From Branchiostoma floridae (Eukaryota > Chordata > Leptocardii > Amphioxiformes > Branchiostomatidae), in the NCBI RefSeq assembly GCF_000003815.2, contig NC_049983.1, positions 8,128,576 through 8,192,575 of the forward strand: DNA of 64,000 bases. The letters are read 5' to 3'. The notes under the pieces were generated by a model. That model worked only from the letters and a program-made list of their open reading frames with translations, was not told the origin of the DNA and did no database searches. Every line of letters starts with the position of its first letter. Positions within the stretch are counted from its first letter, which is position 1. The translations under genes were made by a program, and so were the position numbers. Shown here piece after piece: positions 22,870 to 35,716 of the stretch.

Positions 22870-23680
22870 ACAGCTATATAGCCTAATGAGCCCGCGTTAT
22901 ATGCTAATGAGCCTTCCCGAAGTCAAGACACATCTACACACGCGCGGAAGCTGTCGGGGACCCCTGCCAAGCTATCGGGGACCCCTGCTAAGCTATCGGG
23001 CGAATGCTCCGGACCTTTCGGGATAAATTCTGCCGATATCTTTATGGCGATATTGCAGTTCCATCTAGACGCTGAAAAAAAGCTGTCGGCGAGAGGTTTT
23101 CGGCTCGCCGATATCGGGAAAAACCGTGTCTAGGTCGTGCCTAGCTCAGATGGGTACATACTGGTTGTACTACAAGATGAATAAAATTTTATTTGGTCTT
23201 TCAGAGGTCGCACAGCGGTCATAATCTCTAGTGGAAACGGATGAAAGGATTTATATGTGTGCAGATCTCTCTCTCTGGGAAACAGGGCGGACATGACTGT
23301 TACGGCTTAGCTAAAGCCCCCTTGTGCCGTAATCAGGGCATTTAGAGAATTACTCCGTAAAACGTTATGTACAACAGTGGGGTTATATATGTTTTGTAAT
23401 GCTTTTAATTAGTGAGTAGTTGGATATCCTGTACCTACCTACCTACTAGTCCCTTGACCTCCAGGTCGTTGGGGGGACAAGGTAGACATGAAGATCGAGA
23501 TTTGCCTCCAGGTTCTTCTTTCCCTAGCCAGGGAATATCCTGCATGTTTCTTCAAACGCTGATCCCATGTTTTATATTCTGACAGATCCCAGATTTCCTG
23601 GGAACCATATCATCGGGAGCTCCACGCTAACTCTACGGTGATGGTCTCTGGCCAGCCATTGACTATGAGAGGTGTCTGAT
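22870..23680. other. Intergenic, no gene recognised
   Basis: Short GC-rich repeats (gctatcggggacccctgc, three variants at about 22950-23000). No supported gene. Confidence 0.4.
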
Positions 23681-23684
23681 TTCC

Positions 23685-23734
23685 GATCTATCTATCTATC
23701 TGTCTATCTATCTATATATCTATCTATCTATCTG

Positions 23735-23826
<92 letters not shown>

Positions 23827-23971
23827 CCTATCTATCTATCTACCTATCTATCTATCTACCTATCTATCTGTCTATCTATCTATCTATCTATCTTCCTATC
23901 CATCCATCCATCCAGCCATCCAGCCATCCATCCATCCATCCATCATCCATCCATCCATCCATCTCTCTCTC

Positions 23972-24007
<36 letters not shown>

Positions 24008-24049
24008 AATGGATTGTGTCTGATTATATATATATATATATATATATAT
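23685..24049. repeat. Compound microsatellite (ATCT)n-(CATC)n-(CA)n-(AT)n
   Basis: (ATCT)n to about 23893, (CATC)n to about 23960, a short CT/AT run, (CA)n to about 24006, then (AT)n at 24026-24049. The 130-residue SIYLSIYL... ORF here is an artefact of the repeat. Confidence 0.95.
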
Positions 24050-24413
24050 AATCAGACACGTTAATGTCTTTCAACAAGTGGCCTCCATGGTATGTCTATG
24101 ATTATATCAATATATTACAAGCTGGTATCATGGCAAACTGAAATACTTGTTTAAACGTCTGAAACTGAAACGCCATTGCTGTTAAAAAAACTGTTAGACG
24201 GTTCGAATTTACATCACTTCTTTCCGACATAATAAGAGCTATATACCGACCAACAACTTAACCATATACAGCTTGTCCAGAACACGTGGCATAAAAACTG
24301 GAAGTTCTGCTTCAGTGTCAAAGAGAGCCACTAGGAGGCCCAAAATGTAACGTTAACCAATTTGAGGTCTCATCAAGATCTAACCATAACAAGGCAATCC
24401 ATCCAGGCATTCA

Positions 24414-24512
24414 GTCGTGAACAGGGCCTTCTGTGGTTGGGAGTTGGTCGTGAACAAGGCCTTCTGTGGTTGGGAGTTGGTCGTGAACAAGGTCATCTGT
24501 GGTTGGGAGTTT
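24414..24512. repeat. Minisatellite, 33 bp x 3
   Basis: Three near-identical 33-bp units beginning gtcgtgaacaaggccttctg. No coding evidence. Confidence 0.8.
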
Positions 24513-24916
24513 GTCGGTGGGGATGTCTGTTAGCTGGGTGAGCCAGCCGACTATGAATACTGACCAATCAAAGTCGTGAAGGAAGTCATACTCCAAGATG
24601 CAATCAGATAAGCGATGGAAGCCGAACTAGGCATAGAATCAAAGCTACTCCCAATCCTTGAGAAGCGGGGAGGTCGTGGGAAAATCCTGGAAGTAATTGA
24701 AAAGTCCTAAATGTGTGACAGGGGCTTAGCCAATGTCAAACTTGCTTCAAAACATCGCGTTTTCGTACCAGCTGCAGTCATGTCCCACTTAACCGGGTTC
24801 TGTCTTTTCCTGTCCTTGTATTGAGAACCCGGCTTTAGGTTCTGCTGAGCTTGAATGATATCATTAGTGCACAAAAGCTCTCAAGTTCCAAATTAAGGTG
24901 TTTACAGCACCGAAGT

Positions 24917-24988
24917 ATGACGCACGGCAGCGGCCCTATAGCCTACAGACCTTGGAAAGAGGATCCGTACACGTGGAAACTACAACAG
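24917..24988 (+). CDS. Candidate isolated first coding exon, product unknown
   Basis: ATG at 24917 opens 24 codons (MTHGSGPIAYRPWKEDPYTW then KLQQ) ending CAACAG|GTACGT, a good donor. The composition (many Trp, Tyr, Pro) looks protein-like rather than random. A second exon-like piece of 40 nt at 25552-25591 sits between attgcag and a strong GTGAGTAAG donor, but I could not join the two into a longer protein. Speculative; the product is not recognised. Confidence 0.25.
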
Positions 24989-25049
24989 GTACGTATGCCA
25001 GGCGTTGGCGTTGGAACAAACAACTACTGGTTACCAAGTAACGTCTACT

Positions 25050-26175
25050 AAGGAGGTAGTCTGATATCTTATTCCCCCAGGAATCATCCTTTATTGAAAG
25101 AATTCTCATGTTTCTTCTGAACAGGTAATTGCATGCTATTGAAGCTTTTAGTTACCGCTATCGCGGCCACGTGGGTAAACTTTCTAGAATACAATGTACG
25201 AGATAACTTCATTGCACATCGCAGTATTGCTACTGAATCAAAAGCCAGTGTATAGCCCATCCTCTATGAAGTGACACCGGTTTCATGAGTCACTGTCATG
25301 GCCGGTATAACCGCCCTTCTGCGTAACACACCAGCAATGATTACAAACACGAAGTGATTGATTACCTTCGCCAAGAAGACTCTGTTGGTGGTTGCGTATG
25401 TCTAACGTTACGTTATTGTGTGTAGTGTGTTTGAACACGATAACGTGAGAATGCCTGGGTGAATTGTATTGATATTTGATCTGCACGTAACTCAAGTCTT
25501 CGTGAAACCTCCAAATGATTTTGCTCTCCTAGCGGCTTGTTATGGTATTGCAGCGGAACTTCCGTGTTCTTGACATACTATGTTCTTGGGAAGGTGAGTA
25601 AGTCGTGTTGATATGCCCCCTAGCGGCTTTTTTTGGCCAAGCCAGTTTTGTTTCAAACTAGCGGAAAAGAATACAAGTAACTTTTTTTTCTGTATTCACT
25701 TTGACAAACAAGACAGACGTAGTGGTGGCGCACGCAAGTCATCTACATATATTCACGCCACCACTATACATAAATATATACAAGAAAGTAAACATAATCA
25801 AATAACTCAAGAAGGGGTTGACAGATCGTCCGGATTTTTTGGTATGTAGATAGCATGAGTAATAATTTACATAGCCATATGTTGATTATGCAAATCATGA
25901 GCTAATTTGCATGATCAATGAAGATGATTTAGAAATCCTCCACACTCTATGATAGGAATTCCAAACACTTTACACATGTAGCTGAGAAGGCGAGGATTAT
26001 CGATAGAAACTCAGTTTATTCTAGCTCGCCAACTATGAATAAAACGTCAACAGTCTTTTTTAATATGATCATCCTTGACATTTGCAGATAGGAAAATCTA
26101 GTTATTTTCTGCCATTGACCATGGGCGGTTGATAATCCAGTTGCTTTGAAGCCTTTTCATTGTTTAAATGTTGTT
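25050..26175. other. Intergenic, no gene assigned
   Basis: Apart from the exon-like 40 nt at 25552-25591, no coding or repeat structure was supported. Confidence 0.35.
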
Positions 26176-26179
26176 AAGG

Positions 26180-26290
26180 TAAACTCCCACACCGGTGCCT
26201 TTGGCGGCACCCATCTCTGATCCTACGCCCTTGGGCCACATAATTTTATATAATCACTGCAGCAGGAGGCTAGCCCACTGGTCGCGGGTG
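26180..26290 (-). mobile_element. SINE fragment
   Basis: The reverse complement contains gggctagcctcctgctgc and gtggcccaagggcgtagg, matching the body of the SINE at 16560-16650. The tRNA-like head is missing. Confidence 0.5.
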
Positions 26291-26397
26291 TTGAAACAAA
26301 TTGTATTTTCCTCAAACTTTCTTATAGAGTGAAACTTGCTGTCATCAGGTTCTGTAGCATCCTCGTTAGTTAGCTTTAAACAAGGCCTGTAGCCAAA

Positions 26398-26530
26398 TGT
26401 GCAAAGGTTAGGTGTGACCTGAGGCCGATCAGTACAGCGTAATATCCTGTTGCCGCCGTACCGCCTACCTGCGAATCTGATGAGTCACGCCGAAGGGCAG
26501 TTATACAGGCTATACAGAGACAGATACAAA
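26398..26530 (+). mobile_element. CR1-like LINE 3' tail
   Basis: The run cctgttgccgccgtaccgcc through cacgccgaagggcagttata matches the tail of the LINE fragment at 14411-14475. It ends in an acagagacagataca microsatellite-like terminus, as in CR1/L2-type elements. Confidence 0.6.
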
Positions 26531-26818
26531 AGGCTGTATTGATAATTGAAATGAAAAGGAAATAAAACTAAAAGGAAAGGAAATATCCGGTTGAATTTAA
26601 AAGGAAACGTCATCTGTGATTCAACCTGACATTGGCCAAAGGGAATACAGTTCATCCTGTTGGCTTATGACATTTTGACCAAAAACAGAGGAGAAAATAA
26701 TGAGACGCTAACTGGCGGCTATGTATTAACAAGCGCCGATCTCGTCAAAGAGAGACTTCTGCCAATCGGTAATTGGTCATTACGTTTCAATGCTGCAAGA
26801 ACCGCGCATCGTTCGTAA

Positions 26819-27117
26819 GGTGGGTTCACACGTGCGTATATATTCAAGTCCGTATGAGGTCCGTATGGAAGTATTATCCTCTTTTAGGCTCCACAGGACA
26901 CTGATAAAAAAAAAAATTGGACAAATAACGTTATAGCCAGATAACATGTCAGCGGAGTTAGCTGGTCGCACACCATACTCCTCGGACAGCTAACTCCTCA
27001 TGCATGTTATGTGTCTATATTTGTCTAATTAGCTAAATTTCTTTTTTTTTTTCAGAGACCTGTGGAGTTTGGTGAAAACTAAGACTTCCATACGGACCAC
27101 ATGTGTGAACCCAACTT
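26819..27117. mobile_element. 299-bp foldback element flanked by TAA
   Basis: The ends GGTGGGTTCACACGTG and CACATGTGTGAACCCAACTT pair, and palindromy continues through ccgtatggaagt/acttccatacgg and ctccacagg/cctgtggag to a centre near 26960. TAA occurs at 26816-26818 and 27118-27120, as expected for PIF/Harbinger insertion, though the two termini differ by two bases. Confidence 0.65.
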
Positions 27118-27239
27118 TAAGGGCCCGTTCACATTTGTAACTAGAGTTCCACGAACACATACCTTTGCCAAATAACAAGGTTTGTTATGTAGAATGATGT
27201 CTGTAGACAAATGCGTTACTCATTTCATTTTCTTTATAA

Positions 27240-27900
27240 TTATATGCTTGGAGTTGGTTTATAAAATTTCAACATTGATTATGCAAATTAGATCCCAAGG
27301 TACCATTAATCGATATCAAATTGTATCAAGCATTACTTAAGCTATCAGCATACCAAAAATCATGATGATCCTTTGATCCATTCTTGACTTATTCTCTTTC
27401 AGTCTTAAATAAAATACACCCCTTACTCTCTTCCCTCTTTCTCAGTTAGTTACATATGTGACAACTTTGATGAAAGTACGATAATGAAATGCAGTGGGTT
27501 TTTGTACTTTTCCTAATTGATTAGGCAAATTAGCTGTTGATTTGCATAATTGGTATCTCATTATTTAGGTCTTCACTTACGCTACCTAAATACCAAAAAA
27601 CATGATGATCCGTCAACATGTTCATATTTTCTCATTAATAATGCAAATGAGGTCATCATTTGCATAATTGATATCTATAGATATTTCTCTCCTTCCCAGC
27701 TACATATGTGACAAGTTTGAAAGTCCTATCATGGAATGCTGTGGATTTATAAATTTTCCTAATTAATTATGCAAATGAGCTGTTGATGTGCATAATTCGT
27801 ATCTCATTATGTAAGTCATCACTCATTCTATCTACATACCAAAAATCATGACGATCCGTCAACATGTTGTAGAGTTATTTCGTCCAAAGTTGAGTTTCTG
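27240..27900. repeat. Tandem copies of a dispersed repeat, about 250 bp
   Basis: Two to three copies of a unit with acatatgtgacaagtttga, aattttcctaattaattatg and accaaaaatcatgacgatcc. The same family is at 19330-19770. Confidence 0.7.
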
Positions 27901-28085
27901 CTGCAGTACCTTAGCAAGCCGCTAGGGGGTCCATTATCAAACTTGACCTTCGTTTCCCAATCCCTACCCACCTACCAAATATCATCAGGATCCATCCCAG
28001 GCTTCTCGAGTTATGCTGTTAACACACACACAGACACACAAACACATCCAAAACCTAACCTTAGCCATTCTGGCAAAGGTAAAAT
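27900..28085. repeat. Dispersed repeat (gccgctagggggcccatta family), copy A
   Basis: Contains ctgcagtaccttagcaagcc, the gctagggggtccattatc motif, acccacctaccaaatatc and a terminal ccttagccattctggcaaag. It recurs at 29280-29880 and, more diverged, at 43335-43520. Confidence 0.65.
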
Positions 28086-28197
28086 TGTCGCAGTGGTTTT
28101 AGTCTATTGTCCAGGTTTGTGCGGCAACCCCTCAGCTCCAAAACCATAACTCCACAAATGTGCATTTTAGTTGTATGAAACTGTTCAGAAGTCACCC

Positions 28198-28960
28198 TCA
28201 AGCTTAAAGCATCGAGAAACAAGTACCATTTCCACCACCCTGTCACAATTGCAAGGGGGTAGGCACTACTTCTAAGTTTGCACAAAGCCCACCATACCAC
28301 ATATTTATCTAGAAAATTTTATATAATATTCCCTGGAGAATCCCTTCTTTACTTTTTTGTAGACAGTCAATGAAAACATATCTGGATATATATATCTTTC
28401 AACCACATTTTTAACAATGTACATTATGTACTTATTGTCTAACTGTGAATTCAGACATCCATAGAAAAAAGTAACCGATATCGTTTCAAATTTCCCTTAC
28501 GCCTTGTAACCTGAATTCCTTACAGCTGTTCATCAGTTCATATTCAATTTGATGACAGAGTGATAACGCGCCTACTCACAATAGGGGATGTGTTGAAAAG
28601 TCCGAATGTTTGAAGCGTAGCCACAACTTGACTGTACATTAAATATATGTAAGTCAATTGGGAACAATGTCCCAAGCTCTGCTCTACTACCTCATGTTCC
28701 TTGTATCTCTATGTACACCCAAAAGATTTTCCACAAAATCACCTCCGTGTAATTTCTGCTGGGCAATTGTCTTCTGAATTAGCTCTGCCCCAAATCTCAC
28801 AACCATATGATAAGGTAAGATACACAACCAAAAGGTAAGATACATGTTCTACATAGTTCAAGCTTCAAAGTTCTGACTCTTTGGAGACAGACTTGAATGC
28901 ATGAAGGCTTTGAGACTGAAAATGGCTTTTAAAAGACTACTGCAAGGACAGCTCAAATTG
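28198..28960 (-). pseudogene. Decayed LINE copy, same family as 14484-16105
   Basis: Collinear with 14895-15600 of the better copy. Minus-strand pieces such as CKLRSSAYPLAIV and KAIFSLKAFMHSSLSPK match CKLRISAHPLEIE and KAIFSLKSLMHSSLSPK there. Many frameshifts and stops; the YADD region is absent. Confidence 0.75.
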
Positions 28961-29279
28961 AGACCATGTAGTGAAAAGAGAGATGACAGTGTACCTTGAC
29001 CTCTCAAACTCAAAGGAAGGAGAAGAATACAGACTAAGACCGTTGTTATGTACATAAGCCCATCATTTTGGCTTGCCAAGTTGATCATATGGCCTAAGGG
29101 TCAACTAACACATTTGCAAGGTCTGACCTTTACACCTCTGAAATATCAGGTTGCTCACAGTACTGACTGATCATAGGCCAGTCCATTATTCATGGACCAG
29201 GAACCCCTCAACTGTGCTGACAGCTGCTAAGGTGGAGTGGGGTTGTACTGACAGAAGTTTTTGACAAGAATGCCCCTGC

Positions 29280-29880
29280 TATCCCTACACTAGCCGCTAG
29301 GGGGCCCAAACTTATGTCACTAACTCCTGAGCACAACAGCTATCTAACACCCGAAACTCGTGGCCATACCATGTTCAGAAGATGGAAAAACACACCCGGA
29401 AGTTGCGCTGCAGTACCAAGGGAAGCCGCTAGGGGGCCCATTATCGAACTCCCCCTTCGTTTCCCAGACCCCTACCCACCCACCAAATACCAGCTGCATC
29501 CGTCAAAGTCTTCTCGAGTTATGCTGTCCGCAGACAAAAGTTTGCAATTAAACCGGCGCCTGCACTTCCATGAAAGCCGCTAGGGGGCCCAAACTCGCAG
29601 CAATCACTCCCTGCTTTAAGGGCTCCCTAACGCTCAAAAATCACGACCGCAGCATGTCCGGAACGCGAGATATCAAGCATGCAGGTCCCGCTGCAGTACC
29701 TTAGCCAGCCGCTAGGAGGCCCATTATCGAACTCGACCTTCGTCTTCCACACCCCTACCCACCCACCAAATATCAGCTGCATCCATCGAAGTCCTCTCGA
29801 GTTATGCTGCTCACAAACGGGGAGAACCACACCACCAAACCGAAAACATAACCTTAGCCATTCTGGCAAAGGTAACAAGG
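29280..29880. repeat. Dispersed repeat (gccgctagggggcccatta family), tandem copies
   Basis: gccgctaggg(g/a)gccc occurs at about 29288, 29425, 29574 and 29708 with the associated ctcgagttatgctg and acccacccaccaaatatcag blocks, giving at least two nearly full units and partial ones. Non-coding. Confidence 0.7.
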
Positions 29881-30004
29881 CAACTAGAATTTAAGTTCAT
29901 CTGTGACGGTAGTCATTTCAACTTGATAAGGATTAGAGGACTGATCGAAAGCTTGGTATGAAGCGCTTTGTTTTGTGTACGGATATAGAGTTAGTTTAAA
30001 ATTG

Positions 30005-30104
30005 TAACATAACATAACATAACATAACATAACATAACATAACATAACATAACATAACATATTATAACAGAACATAACATAACATAACATAACATAACAT
30101 AACA
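30005..30104. repeat. (AACAT)n microsatellite
   Basis: About 20 pentanucleotide units with one interruption near 30060-30072. The Cys/Tyr/Val-rich minus-strand ORF over it is an artefact. Confidence 0.95.
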
Positions 30105-30109
30105 AGACA

Positions 30110-33100
30110 ACTAATATAAGCAAATGAACGATTGAGTAAAAGGCCAAAGCTGTTAAAACATGATGTCCACATATTCTGAATCTATTAGATACGTACAGAG
30201 TGATGTAGACACGAATGTAGGCGGCGCTTCGACGCGCGGACTTGGTGTTACAGTGGCTCCTCGCGCGGCGGCTAATACTATCCTTTTTGTGTCAACAAGC
30301 GTCTTAAACGTCATTCTAGATGTGTGGTAAGATGTCTGGGCCTATTTGGGAAAGTCTTCACAACTTTAGGCATAGGTTCTTTTTCATTATAACATTTAGT
30401 AAGTCGGGACTACATACCCTATGAGAGCCCAAGCTGCAGTACCGTTCCCGGCCGCGTTCTGAAAAGTGGGTAATACATACGACCGCCAAATTGCCAAATT
30501 TCCCTCTTTTCGGGACTGGGGAAATGGTGAAAGGCTCGCAAAGGGGTTTGAATCTTTGTGGCTTATTTGACTTTGTCTTCTTCAATATGACCATTTGAGA
30601 TTAAAAATGGCAACATCTAAGACAGATCATCAACAAAAACACGGCATATTACGTCAGAAACCATAAACCAGTACAAGTGATATAGTGCATGTGCATGCAG
30701 TAAATTATTATTGGGGTACCACCTTCAAATTTCAATTCTATTTTGGGAGACATGTACAAGATGACGTCGAATTTCAACAAATGTAACGATGTTTCTGTTT
30801 TTATTTTAAAATGTTGTAAGCTTGTGAATACAATAAAACATTGAGCGTCAGGGGAGCCGTTTGGTTGTCATGTATTACATTGCTTACGAGTACCTCAGGA
30901 TGAAGGAACATTGATGATTACGTACGGATTTAGTGTGTATTATGTAAAATCAAGTCTGAGTGGTATTTTGTGCTTTGCTTTGCTAAGGTAGGAACACAGA
31001 ATGAAAGGAACGCAAACATGTTTGAAAAGAGAGGGCGTATGTATGATGATGTATTTCTTCACATTTCCACATGAGCAGGTTATATATATAAGTGGACATC
31101 ACCCACACTTTAATATAACACCTTTGGTCTTCCACCCAACTGTTCATCTACTTATTTGGGTTATGGTTATATTGGGGTATGGTCTGTCAGAGAAGTTCGC
31201 TCGTCACTAGTCAGAAAGCATTACGAGCTTTCATCTGCTTGGAAACCTTATGCGATTTGCTTCGACAACTTTGGCCTTTTATTTACTCCACTTTTACTTG
31301 TGTCCATAGTGCATATCCACAACGTACTTGTTATGTCGATGACGATGTTTCCGTGTTTGCATCTTTCAAAATGCCTTCCCGACTGTTAACCTATTATATA
31401 AAGAAAGGCAAGAGAAGAAGCTGTAGTGCCGATCGTGTGCGTGGCGGTTCCTTCCAAGCAGACATGTCAACTGGATGGAAAAAAAGAGAGAAGAATTTGG
31501 CCAAATAGGGACAAATAATTTGCAATGGGATTTCGGTCAGTCTTTTGCAGTCTATCCAGCTCACTCCTACTAGGCTATGGTGGTTTCATAGACGCAAGGC
31601 AGCTAATGCGCCGAAAAACGAAATGGATCAAAAGCGCCGACTAGTGACTAGAAATATAATTGCAACAAGTGTAACATAGCATCGGCCTCAACACTGAGCG
31701 CCCAGTTCTGAGGAAAGTTTAGCACTTGCGCTACAACTGGTGTGCAAATGGAAGCAATGATACAACAACAAGGTAAATAGTTTCAAGATTTTGGTTGCAC
31801 CAAGGACGTTGTTGGTCGCACTAATTTGTTGTACCGCGAACGAGAACCAGAAGAAACGAATTGTGTTGTGCGACCACAAAGACACTCAACGTACGATATA
31901 AAAGCCGACTTATTATACCAGCACACAGGAAAGTTCAAGTGTTGCTGGCCATTATGTTTAGTTGTTAACAAATGGTTTACAAATGGCGGTAATTATACAA
32001 CAACAAAGTGGCTAGTTTCAGGACTTCGGCCGCAATAATTTGTACAGCGGATAAAAACTGTGTTGTGCGGTCAGGAGGTGATGTTGACGCTGATTGGTCG
32101 TGTGCATGTACATTCAGATAATATACTATTGGTATTACTGCACATCAAACAATGTTATACGCTGATTGGTCAAGTAGAATTGATTGACCAATCAATGTGC
32201 AGCTACTATTAGGCGTTAGTCAATTTTCAGCATTTATTTCATTGACTGCTAGGGGTCGCTCTTAAGTAATCAATGTAAAATCGTATTTGGAATATTACTC
32301 TTCTGAAGTTCGTTTTTAATCCGCTTAGTGGCGCCCTTGACACACAGCGAGAAGGCGCCGGTTGCCCTGATTGATACCAATGGATGGAGATATTGAGTTG
32401 TTTTCGTTGATCAGAAACAAGAAGGGAATACTGCATCATATAGCTCGTCCTGATATGTGTTGAAGTGTTGATATGTCTTGAACTTTAGTTATGGGTCATT
32501 CGACAAGAATTGAATCATATCAAAATGCCTTGAAATTAACCAAAACATGTAAAAGTCACAAAAAAAGTGAATGAAGGACAACTTATAAATACGGTAACCC
32601 TAATCTTATCAAATACACTTCATACTCAGTTTTGAATCCACATTTTTTTTATTCTCTTTCCATCATATGAATTGTCAATTACTTTTTGTAATACTAACTC
32701 AATATCCCGAATAAGTGGTAGAAATCAAATTTTCTGCTACATAAAATACATCTGCACAGTGTAAGCCTATTATTTAATGTTTGCATAATCAAATAATAAC
32801 ACTCTGTTTCCTTCAACATAATAAGTTATAATTCCTATTTGCTGTGAGATCAATATCAGTAATAATTACAACAAAAAGTCAAAGCATTGTAGCATTTAAG
32901 GCAAATAAACATAAAATATGGAAGCGTACTAAAAGGAAGGCACTTAAATATCTTTCTGCTTTTTTAGCTTATATTCAATATCAAACCAGCTTGAAAAATT
33001 TATTGCGCTCGCAAATCTTTTCAGAATGAACTACAGTCTTGTAATACAAATTTCAGCTTCAGAAGTTGTGTCTCAGTCTTGGCTAGTGAATTCCAGAATC

Positions 33101-35528
33101 AATTTCACAAAAGTGGGCCCAAATTTACAATTTTTGTGAACTTGTATCATTTTTGCTTCTAAAGAGTCTGCATTGATGACAATCAATGCTCAGATTCCCA
33201 TCTGTGCCAAGAAAACTGTCCCTATTTCATGATTTATTCTTAGTTCCTTCATCAGGACTTTAAACAAGGGCTGGAGAGTTCCATTCCACACACTGCCGGG
33301 TTTCCAGAATACTACATGGAATTACAGATTGGATCGAGTACAACAAAACGCTCTGTTCTGATCAAAGAGCTTGCGCTCGCAAACTGTAGCCAAAAAAAAA
33401 AACGGCTATATTCTACATACATTCATCACAAGGTTTGAATTTTGAAAGGGGATTTGGTCTACTTCCAATCTATTAATACAACATTTCTGAGTCATGGTAA
33501 ACCCCTTCTTGACCCTCCCAATAGTAATATGTACCTTTTACATGTACTGCTGATTACACAACAGAATCTCAGATATACATATATTAAAAAGGACGTCTGT
33601 ATCTGTATCAGTACTCATTGTATGGACAGAGCTCATAGCGCAAGTTATTACCATCCTTTGCCCACATAACATACAAAAGTTCCTTGATTCTTACCAGTAA
33701 TTCAATAGTGCTAGGGTTTGAAAAGTTTGTCCGTACCATGCAAATGTTTGTGATGTCCCCTTCTCTTACCCTGTACCTTCATTTTCTTGTAAAAAGAAGC
33801 CCCGCCCCTGATGAGGCGTCGCTGAAAACCCATATGTGTATACCCCCTGCGTGGTAGCACCATATCAAACATGATATAATCGTTTGTTCTTAGGTTATTA
33901 AAGACTGTATACACATCACTCAGGGTACAAACAATTATATCAATCTGATGCCAATACATAATTTCACAGGCTCTCTTTTGTAGGATCAGAACAATAAAAA
34001 GGTAAATGATTCCTTTATATTATCTGTTTCATCATATTGTGTAGTAATATCAACCGAGTGCATACAAATGCTACATTGTTGAGTTGTATGAACATGTTGA
34101 AAACCCCCACATTGGCTTTGTTTTGGTCGGTACAAAACTATTTCAACACATAATGTACTGGTCGTCGTTTGGCCATATATAAACACTTGAATTGTGATGA
34201 AACAGAAAAAAATTTTATGAATGGAAACTTTACAGGAAGTTCTGGAGAATATTTCCAGTTTGGGCTCTTACGACAGGGGTGTTTGACAGACAAAATCAAC
34301 TGCAGTACAACAATAAAGTATGATTGGTGAGAATATAGAGAAAAACAACACTATGAACATGATGGTTAACCTACTAAGGGGGGTTCATTCAACACATTTG
34401 CATTGATTATAGCAAAAGGCAGCAACAAGAGGGTTAAAAGCTGGAGTCAGTATGGATGTTTGAAACAATTCTCTAAAAAAAAGTGCTGTAAGCAGTTTTT
34501 GAAAGAAAAAAATTCAGTCGTAGCCTTATGGAATACTATGATTATCAATTATAAATTATTGGCAGAGCTGGGGCAAAGGAAAGGTCTGGAAGATTCAAGT
34601 TTCTGTCATTCTTGGAAAAGACGTATGAAATGGAAAGTGGTAGAATACCAAGTCAACTCCTGGTTTCCATTGCATTTGTCTTTTGTCTTAGTACTATCAT
34701 TTTTCCAATGACACTAATTATTTCTGCAATGTTATGGGCATTGATGGACATATACAAGTGTTGTGGGCTGACTTATTGGTATCAACATGTGCACATCTTG
34801 TGTAAAACACTTCGCCAATATGTAACAGTTTCAGCTAAGATAAACTCCAATCGGCCCTATCAATATACATCATTGGGGGTATGTATGGGGAGTTTATGTA
34901 CATGGGGTTCACAAAGAGAAAACTGTTAATACTGTCAATATCAAGCACCATTTTTGATTTTGATAACAAAAGCTGGTCTGCCCATCTTCTGACACTAACC
35001 CCCCCCCCCCCCCCCCCCTCTCTCCTTCTCTTCCAATTTACACTGACAAATGCCCTGCACTGCATGGCCAAAATTTACAAAGAACCGTAAGAGCCATATA
35101 TTTTTCTGTTGTTTAGGAAAGTTGCAGTTAATGCGGTTCAATTCTTCCACAATGATGCAAATTATGATTTAGATATCAAGACTGCAAAACAGGCACATTT
35201 TACAAGAAAAAAATTTTCAAGGAAAAGATTTTAAGGGGTTGGATTCTATGGCATTATACAAGGGAGGGGGAACCGATATGCCCCGTATCATCTGGTAAAA
35301 TAAGAATTCCATTCAACTTCCTTTCATATTAGGCAATATAAAATTGGAATCACTATATTTACCTACATTGATATCTAAGTATGCTTCATTGTCTGACTTC
35401 TTAACCGTGTCATATAATTCATAAAATTAAACCAATTAACAACCTCTTGTTCTCTATTAGTAGCAATATAAAACAAAGGGGAAAAAATCAAAAACATTTT
35501 TTCTGGAAAGACAGTCTTCAAGCCAGCA
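30110..35528. other. No coding gene seen; distal part may include the OTUD5 3' UTR
   Basis: No supported exon. The stretch lies downstream of the OTUD5 stop. AATAAA signals on the minus strand occur at several places (for example near 33230, 32646 and 32235), so the poly(A) site cannot be chosen from sequence. A weakly repeated segment of about 100-150 bp occurs at about 31735 and 31975. Confidence 0.4.
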
Positions 35529-35716
35529 TTAGCTGGAGCCTTTTGCATCCGAGTGTTGCATACTGAATGAGGGGAGAGTGTCCATGTGTTGTTGTTGTTG
35601 TTGTTGTTGTTCGGGGTTGTTGACGGCTACTGTTCTTTTGAGGGAGTCCAGGTACTCCTGTTGTGAGATGGCCAGCACATTGGCGAGGAGGTCGTCATCG
35701 TCCCAGTCTGTCAGAC
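35529..35716 (-). CDS. OTUD5: OTUD5 coding exon 10 (UIM and stop)
   Basis: tctcgcag|GTCTGA; encodes (G)[20 protein letters not shown] then YLDSLKR, the conserved ubiquitin-interacting motif, a run of seven Gln encoded by CAA/CAG repeats, and a tail ending DAKGSS before TAA at 35531-35529. Confidence 0.95.

Noticed and set aside
23672-24064. 130-residue [11 protein letters not shown]
   Set aside because: Read-through of a tetranucleotide repeat.
23685-30104. CRISPR-like arrays
   Set aside because: Regular repeats here are eukaryotic micro- and minisatellites without unique spacers or cas genes.
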